Shown: positions 11,990 through 22,388, numbered from the stretch's first letter. The stretch: 64,000 nt of DNA from Zanthoxylum bungeanum (GCA_019454045.1 SKCR01023741.1:1-64000), one strand, 5' to 3'. Made by a program: numbers and translations. Notes: generated by a model from the sequence alone, not told the origin.

Positions 11990-12405
11990 AACTCGGGTCT
12001 GGATATGTTCCACCGAGGCCTATGATCGAAGGATATACTCGGGGCTGGATTCGTTCCGCCGAGGTAGAGGCTTATGTTGGTTGAACTCGGGTTTGGATAT
12101 GTTCCACCGAGGCCTGTGATCGAAGGATATACTCGGGGCTGGATTCGTTCCGCCGAGGTAGAGGCTTATGTTGGTTGAACTCGGGTTTGGATATGTTCCA
12201 CCGAGGCCTGTGATCGAATGATATACTCGGGGCTGGATTCGTTCCGCCGAGGTAGAGGCTTATGTTGGTTGAACTCGGGTTTGGATATGTTCCATCGAGG
12301 CCTGTGATCGAAGGATATACTCAGGGCTGGATTCGTTCCGCCGAGGTAGAGGCTTATGTTGGTTGAACTCGGGTTTGGATACGTTCCACCGAGGCCTGTG
12401 ATCGT
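11990..12405 (+). repeat. 94-bp tandem repeat
   Basis: Just over four copies with a constant 94-bp spacing (GATATACTC at about 12032, 12126, 12220 and 12314). Each unit holds two half-related lines, 'ctcggggctggattcgttcc' and 'ctcgggtttggatatgttcc'. Confidence 0.85.
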
Positions 12406-12423
12406 GTCGTTAAGCTCAATGAT

Positions 12424-12740
12424 GGCTAGCTTCTCAACAAGTGTTTTGCCAGCTTCTCAGGAAGTGTTTTGCCAGCTTCTCAGCAAATGTTTGCCAGCTT
12501 CTCGGCAAGTGTTTTGCCAGCTTCTCGGCAAGTGTTTTTCCAGCTTCTCAGCAAGTGTTTGCCAGCTTCTCGGCAAGTGTTTTGCCAGCTTCTCGGCAAG
12601 TGTTTGCCAGCTTCTCGGCAAGTGTTTGCCAGCTTCTCGGCAAGTGTTTTGCCAGCTTCTCGGCAAGTGTTTTGCCAGCTTCTCGGCAAGTGTTTTGCCA
12701 GCTTCTCAGCAAGTGTTTTTCCAACCTCTTAGCAAAGTAT
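12424..12740 (+). repeat. 22/23-bp minisatellite
   Basis: About 13-14 contiguous copies of GCCAGCTTCTCGGCAAGTGT plus two or three T. The T-run alternates between three and four or more, giving units of 22 and 23 bp. Open frames on both strands (CQLLGKCFASFS / REAGKHLPRSWQ type) are produced by the repeat and are not proteins. Confidence 0.9.
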
Positions 12741-12948
12741 TTCATCCCCTCAGAGTTAGGTTGTGTCCTACTAAATCAGTCTCGGCGATCAGATAAAAGG
12801 AAAGGGTAGATAGAAAAAAAAATGACATAAGTCTGATATGGAAGTAATGGAAATTTCGGGGTATCGCCCAGGAAAAGACATCTCAATTTTGTTATAGTTC
12901 TCGGCACCAACTCACAAAAATCGTTGATACCAAGAACTCGGGACTGGA

Positions 12949-13910
12949 CGTTGATAGGAAAAATAGGCGCACTAGAGGCAGAAGGGCAGTGATGGAATTC
13001 TTTACTCTAAAGATAGAATTATACTGCACGATATGAAGGTGTCCTCGGGACGACAGAAGTCCTGGCATAAAGTCGGCTAGAAGTCTGTCTGAAATCGTCG
13101 GTTTGGGGCGGGTTCACGTCAGAGGGCGGTAGACGTACTCGGCTCGATTTGGTTAAAGATGGGCTTGGAGGGCCGATTAGTAGATTTAGTGATAAGTTGA
13201 CCGATCATTTCTCCACCGATAGAAGATTACAAAAGGTTGAGATATTATGACTCTTCAAAACACGTGTCGACACCCGGAGAAGCTCGTCAGACCATTATTA
13301 GTGACAAGAGCATGCTGGAAGTAATGAAAGTCAAAAAGAAATGATGAATGTCAGACGGTCAGAATGCTTTCGGTGACAGCAGACATTGGGAAGAGGGTTT
13401 ACTCAATACACGAAGTTCACGTTGAAAGAATCTACAAGAGGTAGGGAATAGTGACCGACCCTGAATTTAGTATAAAAACTGGAGAGAAAGAGAGAGGAGA
13501 GAGAGTAAGGAGGAGATTATTTTTCCTTGTAATTAATTAGTAAGAGAGAGGAAAAAGGGTGAGGAGGAGATTATTTTTCCTTATAATTAATAAGTAAGAG
13601 AGAGGGAAGAGAAGAATGAGACCCTTTGTAAAGCATGAACAGAGTGCTCGGCTTAGCCCTGGCCGACCACATTCCGATCGACCAAGCACCCATTTTTCTA
13701 ATAAAATACCGCATGTTTTGTGCCCGTGGACGTAGGCTGGATCACATCCGCCGAACCACGTTAGCTACTTGTGTAGATCTGCATGCTATTCCATTTTTCA
13801 TCAAGTTTGTCTTTGGTTTTCCCCATAACCAAACAAATTCACTGTTGGTGGAGGATCGTCGCGGGGTGAAAATTCACAGTTTTCCCTGGGACGAAAATCA
13901 GCCGCTAATA
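12949..13910 (+). repeat. 3' LTR of the non-autonomous element
   Basis: Matches the 5' LTR over its length with scattered substitutions. It starts CGTTGATAGG (TG changed to CG), has two rather than three of the roughly 54-bp units near 13510-13610, and ends about GCTAATA instead of CCAACA. Confidence 0.82.
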
Positions 13911-14550
13911 GAGAATATGAAAAGTTAAAACATTAATAAATCATTTGAAACGATATGTATTTAATTAACGTATTTTCAATAATTAATAATTTTGGAAAAT
14001 GAAAAGTTTAAAGGATATGAGAAAATAAAAATATAAGTTGGGGAAGAATATGATAAGTTATACATTAATAATTTATTTTAAATTTTAATAATTCATTTTA
14101 AAAATTAATTATTCATACGCATATGTGAATAGACTCAAAAAAAAAAAAAGCTTACGTGGACAACCTAAAAATGAAATCATTTCTCAACGTTTATGTAGTA
14201 TATAGACTAATCGGTCTCGTGCGATACGCGGGTAAAGATTTATGACTCACATAAGATTTCCATCAAGAAGAGTTGATCTAAACACAAAATCAACAATTAG
14301 GAATCAATGAACATATAAATTTTCCCAAATTATTTTGTGCAAAAAAAAAAAATTATGAAAATATTTCACAAAGATTGTCCACGTTAGAAAAGTTATTAAG
14401 AAAAGAGCTCCAACGGACACCAATAGTATATAAATCAAGGAGATACAAGCAAACAGTATAGTCCTATAAACATGCAATTGAGTGCAAAATAGAGGAATTT
14501 AGAAGCTAATTTTATTTTAAAATAAAACTGCTCTCTCTCTATATATATAT
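13911..14550. other. AT-rich spacer, nothing recognised
   Basis: No gene. A segment near 14200-14235 with 'gtgcgatacgcgggtaaag' resembles the hairpin end of other small plant repeats but has no partner. Confidence 0.4.
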
Positions 14551-14949
14551 ACTAGTTTTTGCCCGTGTCTATGGCACGGTCTTACAGTATTTGCTATTTC
14601 ATACGGCACGGTGTTACAGAATTAAATGATTTTATTTTTTAATTAAATGATGCCCGTGCCTACGGCACGGTGTTACAGTATTTGGCAGTGCCTACGGCAC
14701 AATATTACAGTATTTGCCCGTGCCTACGGCACGGTGTTACAGAATTAAATAATTTTATTTTTTAATTAAATGATTTTATTTTGACTTTCTAATTTTTAAT
14801 TTGAAATTTTTTGACCATTTCCATCAATCAATTCACTCTCTTTCCTTCAATTACCAATGAAATGATCTGGGCCGTCAATTAAGCCACATAAAGATAGCCG
14901 TTGGATACACTCTATTTCCTCCAACATCATTCTCCTTTATTATATATAT
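14551..14949 (-). mobile_element. Small Helitron-like element, copy 1
   Basis: On the minus strand the element ends CACGGGCAAAAACTAGT next to a T-rich target. The CTAG-T end is preceded by an inverted repeat (CCGTG..CACGG), which is the layout of a Helitron 3' end. The other end reads ...ATATATAATAAAGGAG on the minus strand, similar to the TC-TATA starts of plant Helitrons. The hairpin segment is repeated several times inside (14561, about 14602, 14651, 14692, 14718). No Rep/helicase is present. Confidence 0.5.
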
Positions 14950-15237
14950 AGTAGTTTTTGCTCGCCTACGGCACGGTGTTACAGTATTTGGCCCGTGCTT
15001 AGGGCACGGTGTTACAGTATTTGCTCGTGCCTACAGCACGGTGTTACAGAATTAAATGATTTTATTTTTTAATTAAATGATGCCCTTGCCTACGGCACGA
15101 CACGATGTTACAGAATTAAATGATTTTATTTTAACTTTCTATTTTTTAATTTGAAATTTTTTTACCATTTCCATCAATCAATTCACCCGCTTCAATTACC
15201 AATGAAATGATCTGGGCCGTCAATTAAGCCACATAAA

Positions 15238-15842
15238 TGTTTGGGCCAAAATTGACTCTAAGGGCAAAAACGACATTACACCACAAGATTAGAAGCCCAT
15301 CTGCAAACTGGGCCCACATACGAAGATATTATGCAAAGGTCCAGGCCTGTTGAACATAAAGAAGATCAACGGGCGCCAGTTACAAAATTGAAGAAAGAAT
15401 CTGCATTCATAAATACTACCATGAAGTCGACGGTTTCAGGGAGAAGACAAGATCATCAGTTACCAAGTATGGAACATCCGAATGAAAGCCTCATTAATAA
15501 TAACTCCAACGGGCAGATAAACGGAGGATACCAATACCTATAAAAGAAGAAGGAAAGACACCATCAAGAGGATCGAAAAGAGACCACCCCAATTGCAAAG
15601 TCGAAACTGATTCACAACCGCCCTCACGGCATACCACAGAAGGTTGAGGTACACAAAAGCCTTGACCAGTTTACTTTACGTTGATCGATACCATCACTAA
15701 CTTGAGCGTCGGAGTGTCCACGGTTTCCACCACACCGGTGGGCAGTAAGCTCCTTATTCGTTCTATTTGTTTTGCAGGATTTACTCGCGCCCTACAAATT
15801 GATAATCTCGATTGTGGACATTGGCCGAAATCAGAGTCTACA
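15238..15842 (+). repeat. 5' LTR of Tat-like element
   Basis: Begins TGTTTGGGCC and ends GTCTACA. A TATA box (TATAAAAG) lies at 15539-15546. Confidence 0.9.
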
Positions 15843-15865
15843 ATTTGGCGCCCACCGTGGGGCTG
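15843..15865 (+). other. Primer binding site
   Basis: ATTTGGCGCCCACCGTGGGG follows the LTR directly; TGGCGCC-type sites are typical for Tat and related gypsy elements. The matching tRNA was not determined. Confidence 0.7.
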
Positions 15866-15912
15866 ACGAGTGAATCGACAAGAGGTAGAACGTCTCAACA
15901 AAGTAATGAACA

Positions 15913-16560
15913 ATGGCGTCAAGCAACGAACATATCCCAGATCAACTAGCGGTACAAATTGCCATGCTCCAGGAACGACTCACAAACCTGGAAGAAGAAA
16001 ATCTCACGATGCGAAATACCAACGAAAGTTTACAACAAAGGCTTGATCACCTATCATCCGACCCTCAGCATAATCCTCAAGGCCAAACTAGCGATAGGGA
16101 TAACCGAAGTAGTCCAACTGCTCCACCCGTGTCAGATGAACCAAACAGCAACCTCCCCCCAGCCACACTACATTCAGACCCTCTTGGTGATCAAGCCCAT
16201 CAACTGGCCAATTCCATCAGAAGAGAAATGGTTGAATTCAAAGAAGCAGTATGTCTCGACTACCAGGGGTGAAACTCCCGATCAGAAAAGCCGGGCCGGG
16301 ACAATTTCAGATACCCCTTTCAATGAGTCAATTGTAGCAGTTGAGTTGCCCAGGAAGCTCAACCCACCTGAAATGAAGTTATATGATGGGACCACAGATC
16401 CAGACGACCACGTCATGCATTACAAATTCAAGATGATGTCGAACGGTTTGTCTCCGAACCAATGGGAGGCCGGAATGTGCAGGTGCTTTGGGGAAACTCT
16501 GGCGGGACCTGCCTTGACATGGTTCATTAATCTTCCTTACAGGTCAACCAAATATACCCT
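15913..16560 (+). pseudogene. gag remnant of Tat-like element
   Basis: The first block (15913-16272, 119 codons) starts MASSNEHIPDQ and contains a probable coiled coil (LQERLTNLEEENLTMRN). A +1 frame change near 16250 continues into KSRAGTISDTPFNESIV, PPEMKLYDGTTDPDDHV and PALTWFINLPYRS, the conserved core of Retrotrans_gag in Tat elements. It stops abruptly after that core (about 16550), with no zinc knuckle and no pol. The first ATG was chosen because it opens the longest frame after the primer binding site. Confidence 0.8.
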
Positions 16561-17284
16561 CACCCCTTGCGAAGAAGTAGTAGGACTGCCAGTTTCCCCT
16601 ATCATTAGTCGGCAATCCAATGACTAGAGGCTTCTTTCTTTGTCGAAGGATCATTGTATATCTCCCTTTCTCTTTCAGGTGCTCCTTTATGTAATATGTC
16701 TCTAGAACCTCATTTACCTCGAAGAGTACACCCAACTCGAAGGCTAAGCACTCAATCGACAATAGAATCCTCCATGCGTTTGGCATCAATTGAGACGGAG
16801 CAATTTCAAAATGGTTCAACACTTCCCAGACTAGTCTGGGGATTGGAAACCTCAATCCTACTTTAAACGGACGAACGTAGAAACCTATCCACCCCGGAAC
16901 CTTGTAATCAATTCTCTCAGTCGACGAAGGCACTCGGAGTTCTAGAGACTCAGGAAATCTATACATACAACTGAGTTCCCTCAGCATTTTCCCAGTCATA
17001 CGACTAGCAGGATTCCTGGATAATAAGTTGGTAGGCTCACTGGTACAAGGAAAGTCACTCGGCTCCTCAATTGCAGGAATTGATCTTAGAGGTATTGCCT
17101 CAGTAGGTGTCTCCCGAGGAGACATGGCCAGGGTAACTACACCTTTCTCAATCAGTTTCTCGTACGACCAGTCTTTGTACGTTACCTCCTCTTCAGTTTC
17201 ACTCGATGATTCGACATAACTATCTATTTTGGCTCCCAAGCTGCCTAAAGACTCTCCACTCGACATTTTCCAAACAACAAGCAT
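16544..17284 (-). CDS. Antisense ORF with gypsy-type transposon domain (PF04195-like)
   Basis: Open frame of 246 codons on the strand opposite to gag. An acidic N-terminal part (SYVESSSETEEEVTYKDW) is followed by GFYVRPFKVGLRFPIPRL and FEIAPSQLMPNAWRILLSI, which I recognise as the 'putative gypsy type transposon' domain (PF04195). It stops where gag ends. Extra antisense ORFs of this kind are known in plant Tat-lineage elements; their function is not established. The frame is uninterrupted although the element has lost pol. A second ATG six codons in (MSSGES) is an alternative start. A TATA box lies about 250 bp upstream on the same strand. Confidence 0.75.
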   Translation of the reverse strand: MLVVWKMSSGESLGSLGAKIDSYVESSSETEEEVTYKDWSYEKLIEKGVVTLAMSPRETPTEAIPLRSIPAIEEPSDFPCTSEPTNLLSRNPASRMTGKMLRELSCMYRFPESLELRVPSSTERIDYKVPGWIGFYVRPFKVGLRFPIPRLVWEVLNHFEIAPSQLMPNAWRILLSIECLAFELGVLFEVNEVLETYYIKEHLKEKGRYTMILRQRKKPLVIGLPTNDRGNWQSYYFFARGEGIFG

Positions 17285-17529
17285 ATAAACAATTAAACTC
17301 TCTAGTAATCTACCCCTTGAAGATCAAAAACCACAAACACGATTCTTAAGCTAAACACACCAACCCAAAGATCAAACAGCCAGAGTAACCTAAGAACAGC
17401 TTGAATATTGCAATGAACGCTTAAAAGAATTGAAGAACAAGAGGAAGTTAATGAAGAATACCTTGAGAAACACTTGAGAGCTCTCCTTACTCGACTTCCC
17501 AAATGAGGAAAAGTGAAACGCCCATACCC

Positions 17530-17537
17530 CTTTTATA
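17530..17537 (-). promoter_or_regulatory. TATA box upstream of the antisense ORF
   Basis: On the minus strand the sequence reads GTGTATAAAAGGGG. It lies about 246 bp before the ORF start at 17284, with a pyrimidine/purine leader between. A separate promoter for the antisense gene is an inference. Confidence 0.5.
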
Positions 17538-17639
17538 CACCCATACTCAATTTGGCGCCAATATTCCCGCCAAAAACTCCTCGTAATCCGCGATAGGGTT
17601 TGCATTAATAACAGTTGAACTGGGTCAAAGTATTGCGGC

Positions 17640-19115
17640 ATGGAGAACGTCGAACTGGGGATATCCCCCAGATGACTCATGTCGAGTCAGATTTGGGTTA
17701 TACAATTCACTCGTCTCTTACGACTCTGTCGAGTGAAATCATTCCTGAACCACATCAAGGTTCAGTCGACAGGGGACATCCCCCAAGTGACTCATGTCGA
17801 GTTATATCTGAGTTATGGTATTCACTCGTGTGTTACGACAGTGTCGAGTGAAATCATTCCTGAACCACATCAAGGTTCAGTCGACAGGGGACATCCCCCA
17901 AGTGACTCATGTCGAGTTATATCTGAGTTAAGGTATTCACTCGTGCGTTACGACAGTGTCGAGTGAAATCATTCCTGAACCACATCAAGGTTCAGTCGAC
18001 ATGGGACATCCCCCAAGTGACTCATGTCGAGTTATACCTGAGTTATGGTATTCACTCGTCCGCTACGACAGTGTCGAGTGAGATCATTCCTGAACCACAT
18101 CAAGGTTCAGTCGACAGGGGACATCCCCCAGGTGACTCATGTCGAGTTATATCTGAGTTATGGTATTCACTCGTGCGTTACGACAGTGTCGAGTGAAATC
18201 ATTCCTGAACCACATCAAGGTTCAGTCGACAGGGGACATCCCCCAGGTGACTCATGTCGAGTTATATCTGAGTTATGGTATTCACTCGTGCGTTACGACA
18301 GTGTCGAGTAAAATCATTCCTGAACCACATCAAGGTTCAGTCGACATGGGACATCCCCCAGGTGACTCATGTCGAGTTATATCTGAGTTATGGTATTCAC
18401 TCGTCCGTTACGACAGTGTCGAGTGAGATCATTCCTGAACCACATCAAGGTTCAGTCGACAGGGGACATCCCCCAAGTGACTCATGTCGAGTTATATCTG
18501 AGTTATGGAATTCACTCGTCCGTTACGACAGTGTCGAGTGAAATCATTCCTGAACCACATCAATGTTCAGTCGACAGGGGACATCCCCCAAGTGACTCAT
18601 GTCGAGTTTCATCTCAGTTATGGAATTCACTCGTCTCTCACTACAGTGTCGAGTGAAATCTTTCCTGAACCACGTCAAGGTTCAGTCGACAGGGGACATC
18701 CCCCAAGTGACTCATGTCGAGTTTCATCTCAGTTATGGAATTCACTCGTCCCTTACGACAGTGTCGAGTGAAATTATTCCTGAACCACCTCAAGGTTCAG
18801 TCGACAGGAGACATCCCCAAGCGACTCATGACGAGTCAGATCTGAGTTACGGAAATTACTCGTCCCATACGACAAAGACGAGTGAATATTCTCCTGAACC
18901 ACCTCAAGGTTCAGTCGACAGGGGACATCCCCAAGTGACTCATGTCGAGTCAGATCTGAGTTACGGAAATTACTCGTCCCATACGACAAAGTCGAGTGAA
19001 ATCATTCCTGAACCATCTCAAGGTTCAATCAACAGGGGACATCCCTGGATGACTCACGTCGAGTCAAATTGGAGCAAAGACATTCGCTATTCCCATACAA
19101 CAGTGTCGAGTTAGT
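17640..19115 (+). repeat. 115-bp satellite array in the 3' part of the element
   Basis: About twelve and a half contiguous copies with a 115-bp period (GGTTCAGTCGAC at about 17759, 17873, 17988, 18103, 18218, 18333, 18448, 18678, 18793, 18908). Each unit holds four short inverted repeats: CACTCG..CGAGTG, TGAACC..GGTTCA, GGGGACATCCCC and ACTC..GAGT. The last three units are more diverged. Overlapping 88-codon frames spaced 115 bp apart are a by-product of a unit length of 115 with few stops. Confidence 0.93.
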
Positions 19116-19427
19116 TCGTCCAGAGACTTCCTACGGGCCATGTCAAGACAAAGAGTATCCCCAATTTATACGACATGTAAATGGCTATATATGGACTTTC
19201 ACTATCTGTGCATCACGCTTGATAAGGATCAATCGCACTATGAGACTTGGTTCAAACATCCGGAGCCACCCATTGGGTCCATGCGACATGCCGAGTGAGA
19301 TTCTTTCTAAAAGCAATCCGGCTCGTTCAGCATAGGACATTCCCTTACAAGCTATAAACGAAAGCAAGGAAGACTTGTTTTTGGAACATACAAAAGTACT
19401 CTCCAAGCCTAAAGACTTCCAGGCTTA

Positions 19428-19444
19428 GAGAGTAGGGGACAAAC
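19428..19444 (+). other. Polypurine tract
   Basis: GAGAGTAGGGGACAAAC directly before the 3' LTR; the site for plus-strand DNA priming. Confidence 0.6.
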
Positions 19445-20048
19445 TGTTTGGGCCAAAATTGACTCTAAGGGCAAAAACGACATTACACCACAAGATTAGA
19501 AGCCCATCTGCAAACTGGGCCCACATACGAAGATATTATGCAAAGGTCCAGGCCTGTTGAACATAAAGAAGATCAACGGGCGCCAGTTACAAAATTGAAG
19601 AAAGAATCTGCATTCATAAATACTACCATGAAGTCGACGGTTTCAGGGAGAAGACAAGATCATCAGTTACCAAGTATGGAACATCCGAATGAAAGCCTCA
19701 TTAATAATAACTCCAACGGGCAGATAAACGGAGGATACCAATACCTATAAAAGAAGAAGAAAGACACCATCAAGAGGATCGAAAAGAGACCACCCCAATT
19801 GCAAAGTCGAAACTGATTCACAACCGCCCTCACGGCATACCACAGAAGGTTGAGGTACACAAAAGCCTTGACCAGTTTACTTTACGTTGATCGATACCAT
19901 CACTAACTTGAGCGTCGGAGTGTCCACGGTTTCCACCACACCGGTGGGCAGTAAGCTCCTTATTCGTTCTATTTGTTTTGCAGGATTTACTCGCGCCCTA
20001 CAAATTGATAATCTCGATTGTGGACATTGGCCGAAATCAGAGTCTACA
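19445..20048 (+). repeat. 3' LTR of Tat-like element
   Basis: Identical to the 5' LTR by eye except for one missing base at about 19758 (AAGAAGAAAG against AAGAAGGAAAG). Near-identity of the LTRs means a very recent insertion. Confidence 0.9.
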
Positions 20049-20270
20049 ATAAAGAGAGCCGTTGGATACACTCTCCTTTATTATATAGATATATATATAA
20101 TATATATCTTATTAATCTCTCCAAATGTCTAGTATCAGTTAGTGATTTGATTTGCGATTGGCTGAAGAATACATCAGATGCTCCTTCAAGATTCTAATCA
20201 CTGGCCTACAAATCCTGAAGAGCAAATTAGAGCTTAGGTATTGAAATTTAAACATAAGAAGATACACATG

Positions 20271-20442
20271 GCCACAAAAGGGTGTGTTTTGGTGTTATAA
20301 GGTTCAAGATCTCACTTTAAGATTTTGTGTTCGAATTCAGGGAATACGCTTCTTATAAGAACTTGAGATAGTTGAGGATTTTACCTGTACCGCGGTCAAG
20401 AATAATTGGTTTGATGATAGGTTTTCAACGTTTTAAAAAAAA
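20271..20442 (+). mobile_element. tRNA-derived SINE
   Basis: A-box-like start (GTGTTTTGGTGTTATAAGG), B-box-like GTGTTCGAATTC near 20328, a tail region ending 'caacgttttaaaaaa', and a target-site duplication ACACATG at 20264-20270 and 20443-20449. Same family as the SINEs at 29152, 33330 and 60027. Confidence 0.8.
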
Positions 20443-20449
20443 ACACATG

Positions 20450-21486
20450 CTTCATTTGATAAACGAGAAAATGCATGAAAGAATCGAAAAATTGAAAGCC
20501 ACACAAAAATAAATAATTTATGTTACCTATGAAGCCACACAAACTGATGGATATAATTGCCCTTAACAAAAAATAAACAACCAAGCTTAACATTTTATCT
20601 TTAAATACGCCAGAACTTACCTAGTCAAACTTTCGCACTCTAATCCGACAGCCGTGATTGTGACGGACTTTCGGTATTTGGTGGTAGCGCTAAGAATGTA
20701 ACGACTCCGTTTAATTGACGGCTGATAGTCTTGCCGAGGATAAAGAGGTTTTTTCACGCAGCTGTTTCGATTAATTTTATTAATCAGTTAAGCTTATAAA
20801 CATCTCCATAGTCAAGTTAGCATTGACTGGAAATCACAAAAATAAAGAAAGCAACTAAATTAGCAGTCCAGCAGATAATTGAACATTGATTTAAATCCCT
20901 AAATTGATTGGGCTTTCATTTGAGTTTTTCTTCGGATTTCGGAAGTTGTTAATAAAAAAATTTAAAGAATAAAAATTTCAATCTCCGAAACTCACATTGA
21001 TTTCAGGTATGTGTGGACTTGAGAGAAGTTGAGCAGATTTACGAATGATAAATATTATGACTCATTTTTACAAATAATAATTTTTTTTCTGCCGGTTTTA
21101 TAAATTTCTCTTATACACACCACTCTTCAATTAATAATGACTCGATGGATTGATTTGTTTAAGTTTTGGGGGGCATAATAATAATAATAAGCTTCAATTT
21201 GATGGATTAATTATTAGTTTATTATGTCTAAAGATTGATGGGGACATTAATGTGCCAACTCTGCATTTTTTATCTTCTCCTTTCTTCTAAATTAATAATA
21301 GCTTCGTCGGTATGCCTAATTTCCATGGATTATTTTATCAAATTATTGTCAAATGATTGTCGCTATCATGATATTTCATGGATTATTTTATCAAATGATT
21401 GTCACTAATTATTTTATCGAAAGGTAGAAATAAGATGAATCATGATATTCCATGGATTATTTTATCAACTTGAATATCTCAGTTAC
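20450..21486. other. Non-coding spacer
   Basis: AT-rich, no gene recognised. Three short lines containing 'catggattattttatcaa' recur near 21325, 21378 and 21450. Confidence 0.4.
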
Positions 21487-21640
21487 CAGACTTTGTAGAT
21501 TTCCTCTTCTACATTTTTTCTTCGCCTGTTGCCATTATCGTTGAGTTCTTGAAAAACAGAAACCATGATCGAAGCATTTGAAACTCTTGAGTGAAACCTG
21601 AACGCGTGCAATCAAAGCCAAAACAAGAACTCAGTGAAAC
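21487..21640 (+). pseudogene. DUF674 exon 1 fragment
   Basis: About 150 bases read DFVDFLFYIFSSPVAIIVEFLKNRN and then, after a frame change and stops, SNQ.NKNSV-like sequence. This aligns with residues of about 25-85 of the intact DUF674 copies. No start, no exon 2 and no conserved 3' half are present. It is a short relic of another cluster member on the + strand. Confidence 0.7.
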
Positions 21641-21724
21641 TCTCCAGAGATTATGTGATTAATGGTAATCTGAATCATTGTTGTGTGTTTTTTTTTTTTA
21701 ATTGACTGGCGGAGTTTTCGTAAA

Positions 21725-22025
21725 TAATAAAATCCCGATCCATATTTTACAATCACTAATCCTCGGACACACTTGAAAATCTCTAAAAAAACAAAACTCA
21801 TGAACTCTAACCTTTTCATCATAATTTTCCAAATTTAACCCTTAAAAACAATACTTAAATTAATTTGCTTTGAATATAACAAAATCTGAACCCACATTTT
21901 TCAATCACTAATCCTCTAACATACTTGAAACATTTGGCCCCAAACTCGTGAACTCTAACCTTTTCATCAAAATTTTCCAAATTTGACCCTTAAACACGGC
22001 TTAAATTAATTTACTTCTCTCTCCA
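21725..22025 (+). repeat. Direct repeat of about 155 bp
   Basis: A sequence containing 'caatcactaatcct', 'gaactctaaccttttcatc' and 'ttttccaaattt' occurs at about 21728-21870 and again at 21884-22020. A third relative lies at 31785-31900. Nature unknown; probably a dispersed repeat. Confidence 0.55.
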
Positions 22026-22046
22026 TAAATTTTCGGGTATTATTTC

Positions 22047-22374
22047 TGTTGAAACAAAGTCAAGCATGCACAGCATGCAGAAGCAACGTGCGCCGAAAGT
22101 TGAAGGTGACAGACTTTTGGATGCCAGCCACTGCCAACTTGCTGCAATTTGTGCCAAAACCGTGTGGCACTGTAGCACACGATTTTGGCACTATAAAAAG
22201 AGCCCCAAACCATTGTTTCAGTATCTCAAGATCCAGAGAGTAAACACAGAGAGTTGAGAGTGTATTTTGAGAGTTTTTTGTAAAGTTTCGTGTAAGCTTT
22301 GTAATTCTTTATTTGTGATATAAAGAAGAGTTTTCTCTCATTTATCCTCTATTCGTGTGTGTTTAATCACAACA
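22047..22374 (+). repeat. 5' LTR, copia element 1
   Basis: TGTTGAAACA...ATCACAACA. TATA box TATAAAAAG at about 22192-22200. Confidence 0.93.
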
Positions 22375-22376
22375 AG

Positions 22377-22388
22377 TGGTATCAGAGC
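22377..22388 (+). other. Primer binding site, initiator tRNA-Met
   Basis: TGGTATCAGAGC, the standard copia site, two bases after the LTR. Confidence 0.93.

Larger units (their letters stand above)
8689..13910 (+). mobile_element. Non-autonomous LTR retrotransposon without coding capacity
   Basis: Two direct LTRs (8689-9703 and about 12949-13910) bracket about 3.2 kb of internal DNA. A primer binding site starts immediately after the 5' LTR, GTTAGCGCCGTCTGTGGGGA, close to the TGGCGCC-type sites of many plant gypsy elements. Flanks GGGAA / GAGAA may be a target-site duplication with one mismatch. No gag, protease, reverse transcriptase or integrase is visible in any frame. The internal region consists largely of four different tandem repeat arrays. 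This is a LARD-like derivative that would need enzymes from elsewhere. Confidence 0.85.
15238..20048 (+). mobile_element. Young non-autonomous Tat-like Ty3/gypsy element
   Basis: LTRs at 15238-15842 (605 bp) and 19445-20048 (604 bp) differ, as far as I can see, by one base in a short G/A run. A perfect target-site duplication, ATAAA, lies at 15233-15237 and 20049-20053. Internal parts in order: primer binding site, gag remnant, antisense ORF, 115-bp satellite array, polypurine tract. Protease, reverse transcriptase, RNase H and integrase are absent, so mobility required another element. The antisense ORF and the satellite-rich 3' region are known features of the Tat lineage. Confidence 0.9.
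14950..20089 (-). mobile_element. Helitron-like element, copy 2, split by an LTR retrotransposon
   Basis: A second head-to-tail copy of the same sequence: 14950-15237 continues at 20054-20089, interrupted by the LTR element 15238-20048. Its minus-strand start at 20089 reads TCTATATAATAAAGGAG, fitting a Helitron 5' TC end. The uninterrupted site is visible in copy 1 around 14885 (CACATAAAGATAGCCGTTGG), which confirms the insertion point. Confidence 0.5.

Noticed and set aside
11014..12740. CRISPR-like array
   Set aside because: The units are contiguous tandem repeats without unique spacers, in a plant retrotransposon.
12356..12809. Several long overlapping frames on both strands (CQLLGKC.. 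and REAGKHLP.. types)
   Set aside because: All are translations of the 22/23-bp minisatellite, with no start context or family likeness.
17615..18771. A ladder of 88-codon frames with nearly the same sequence
   Set aside because: They repeat every 115 bp and follow the satellite unit; no single frame is conserved beyond it.
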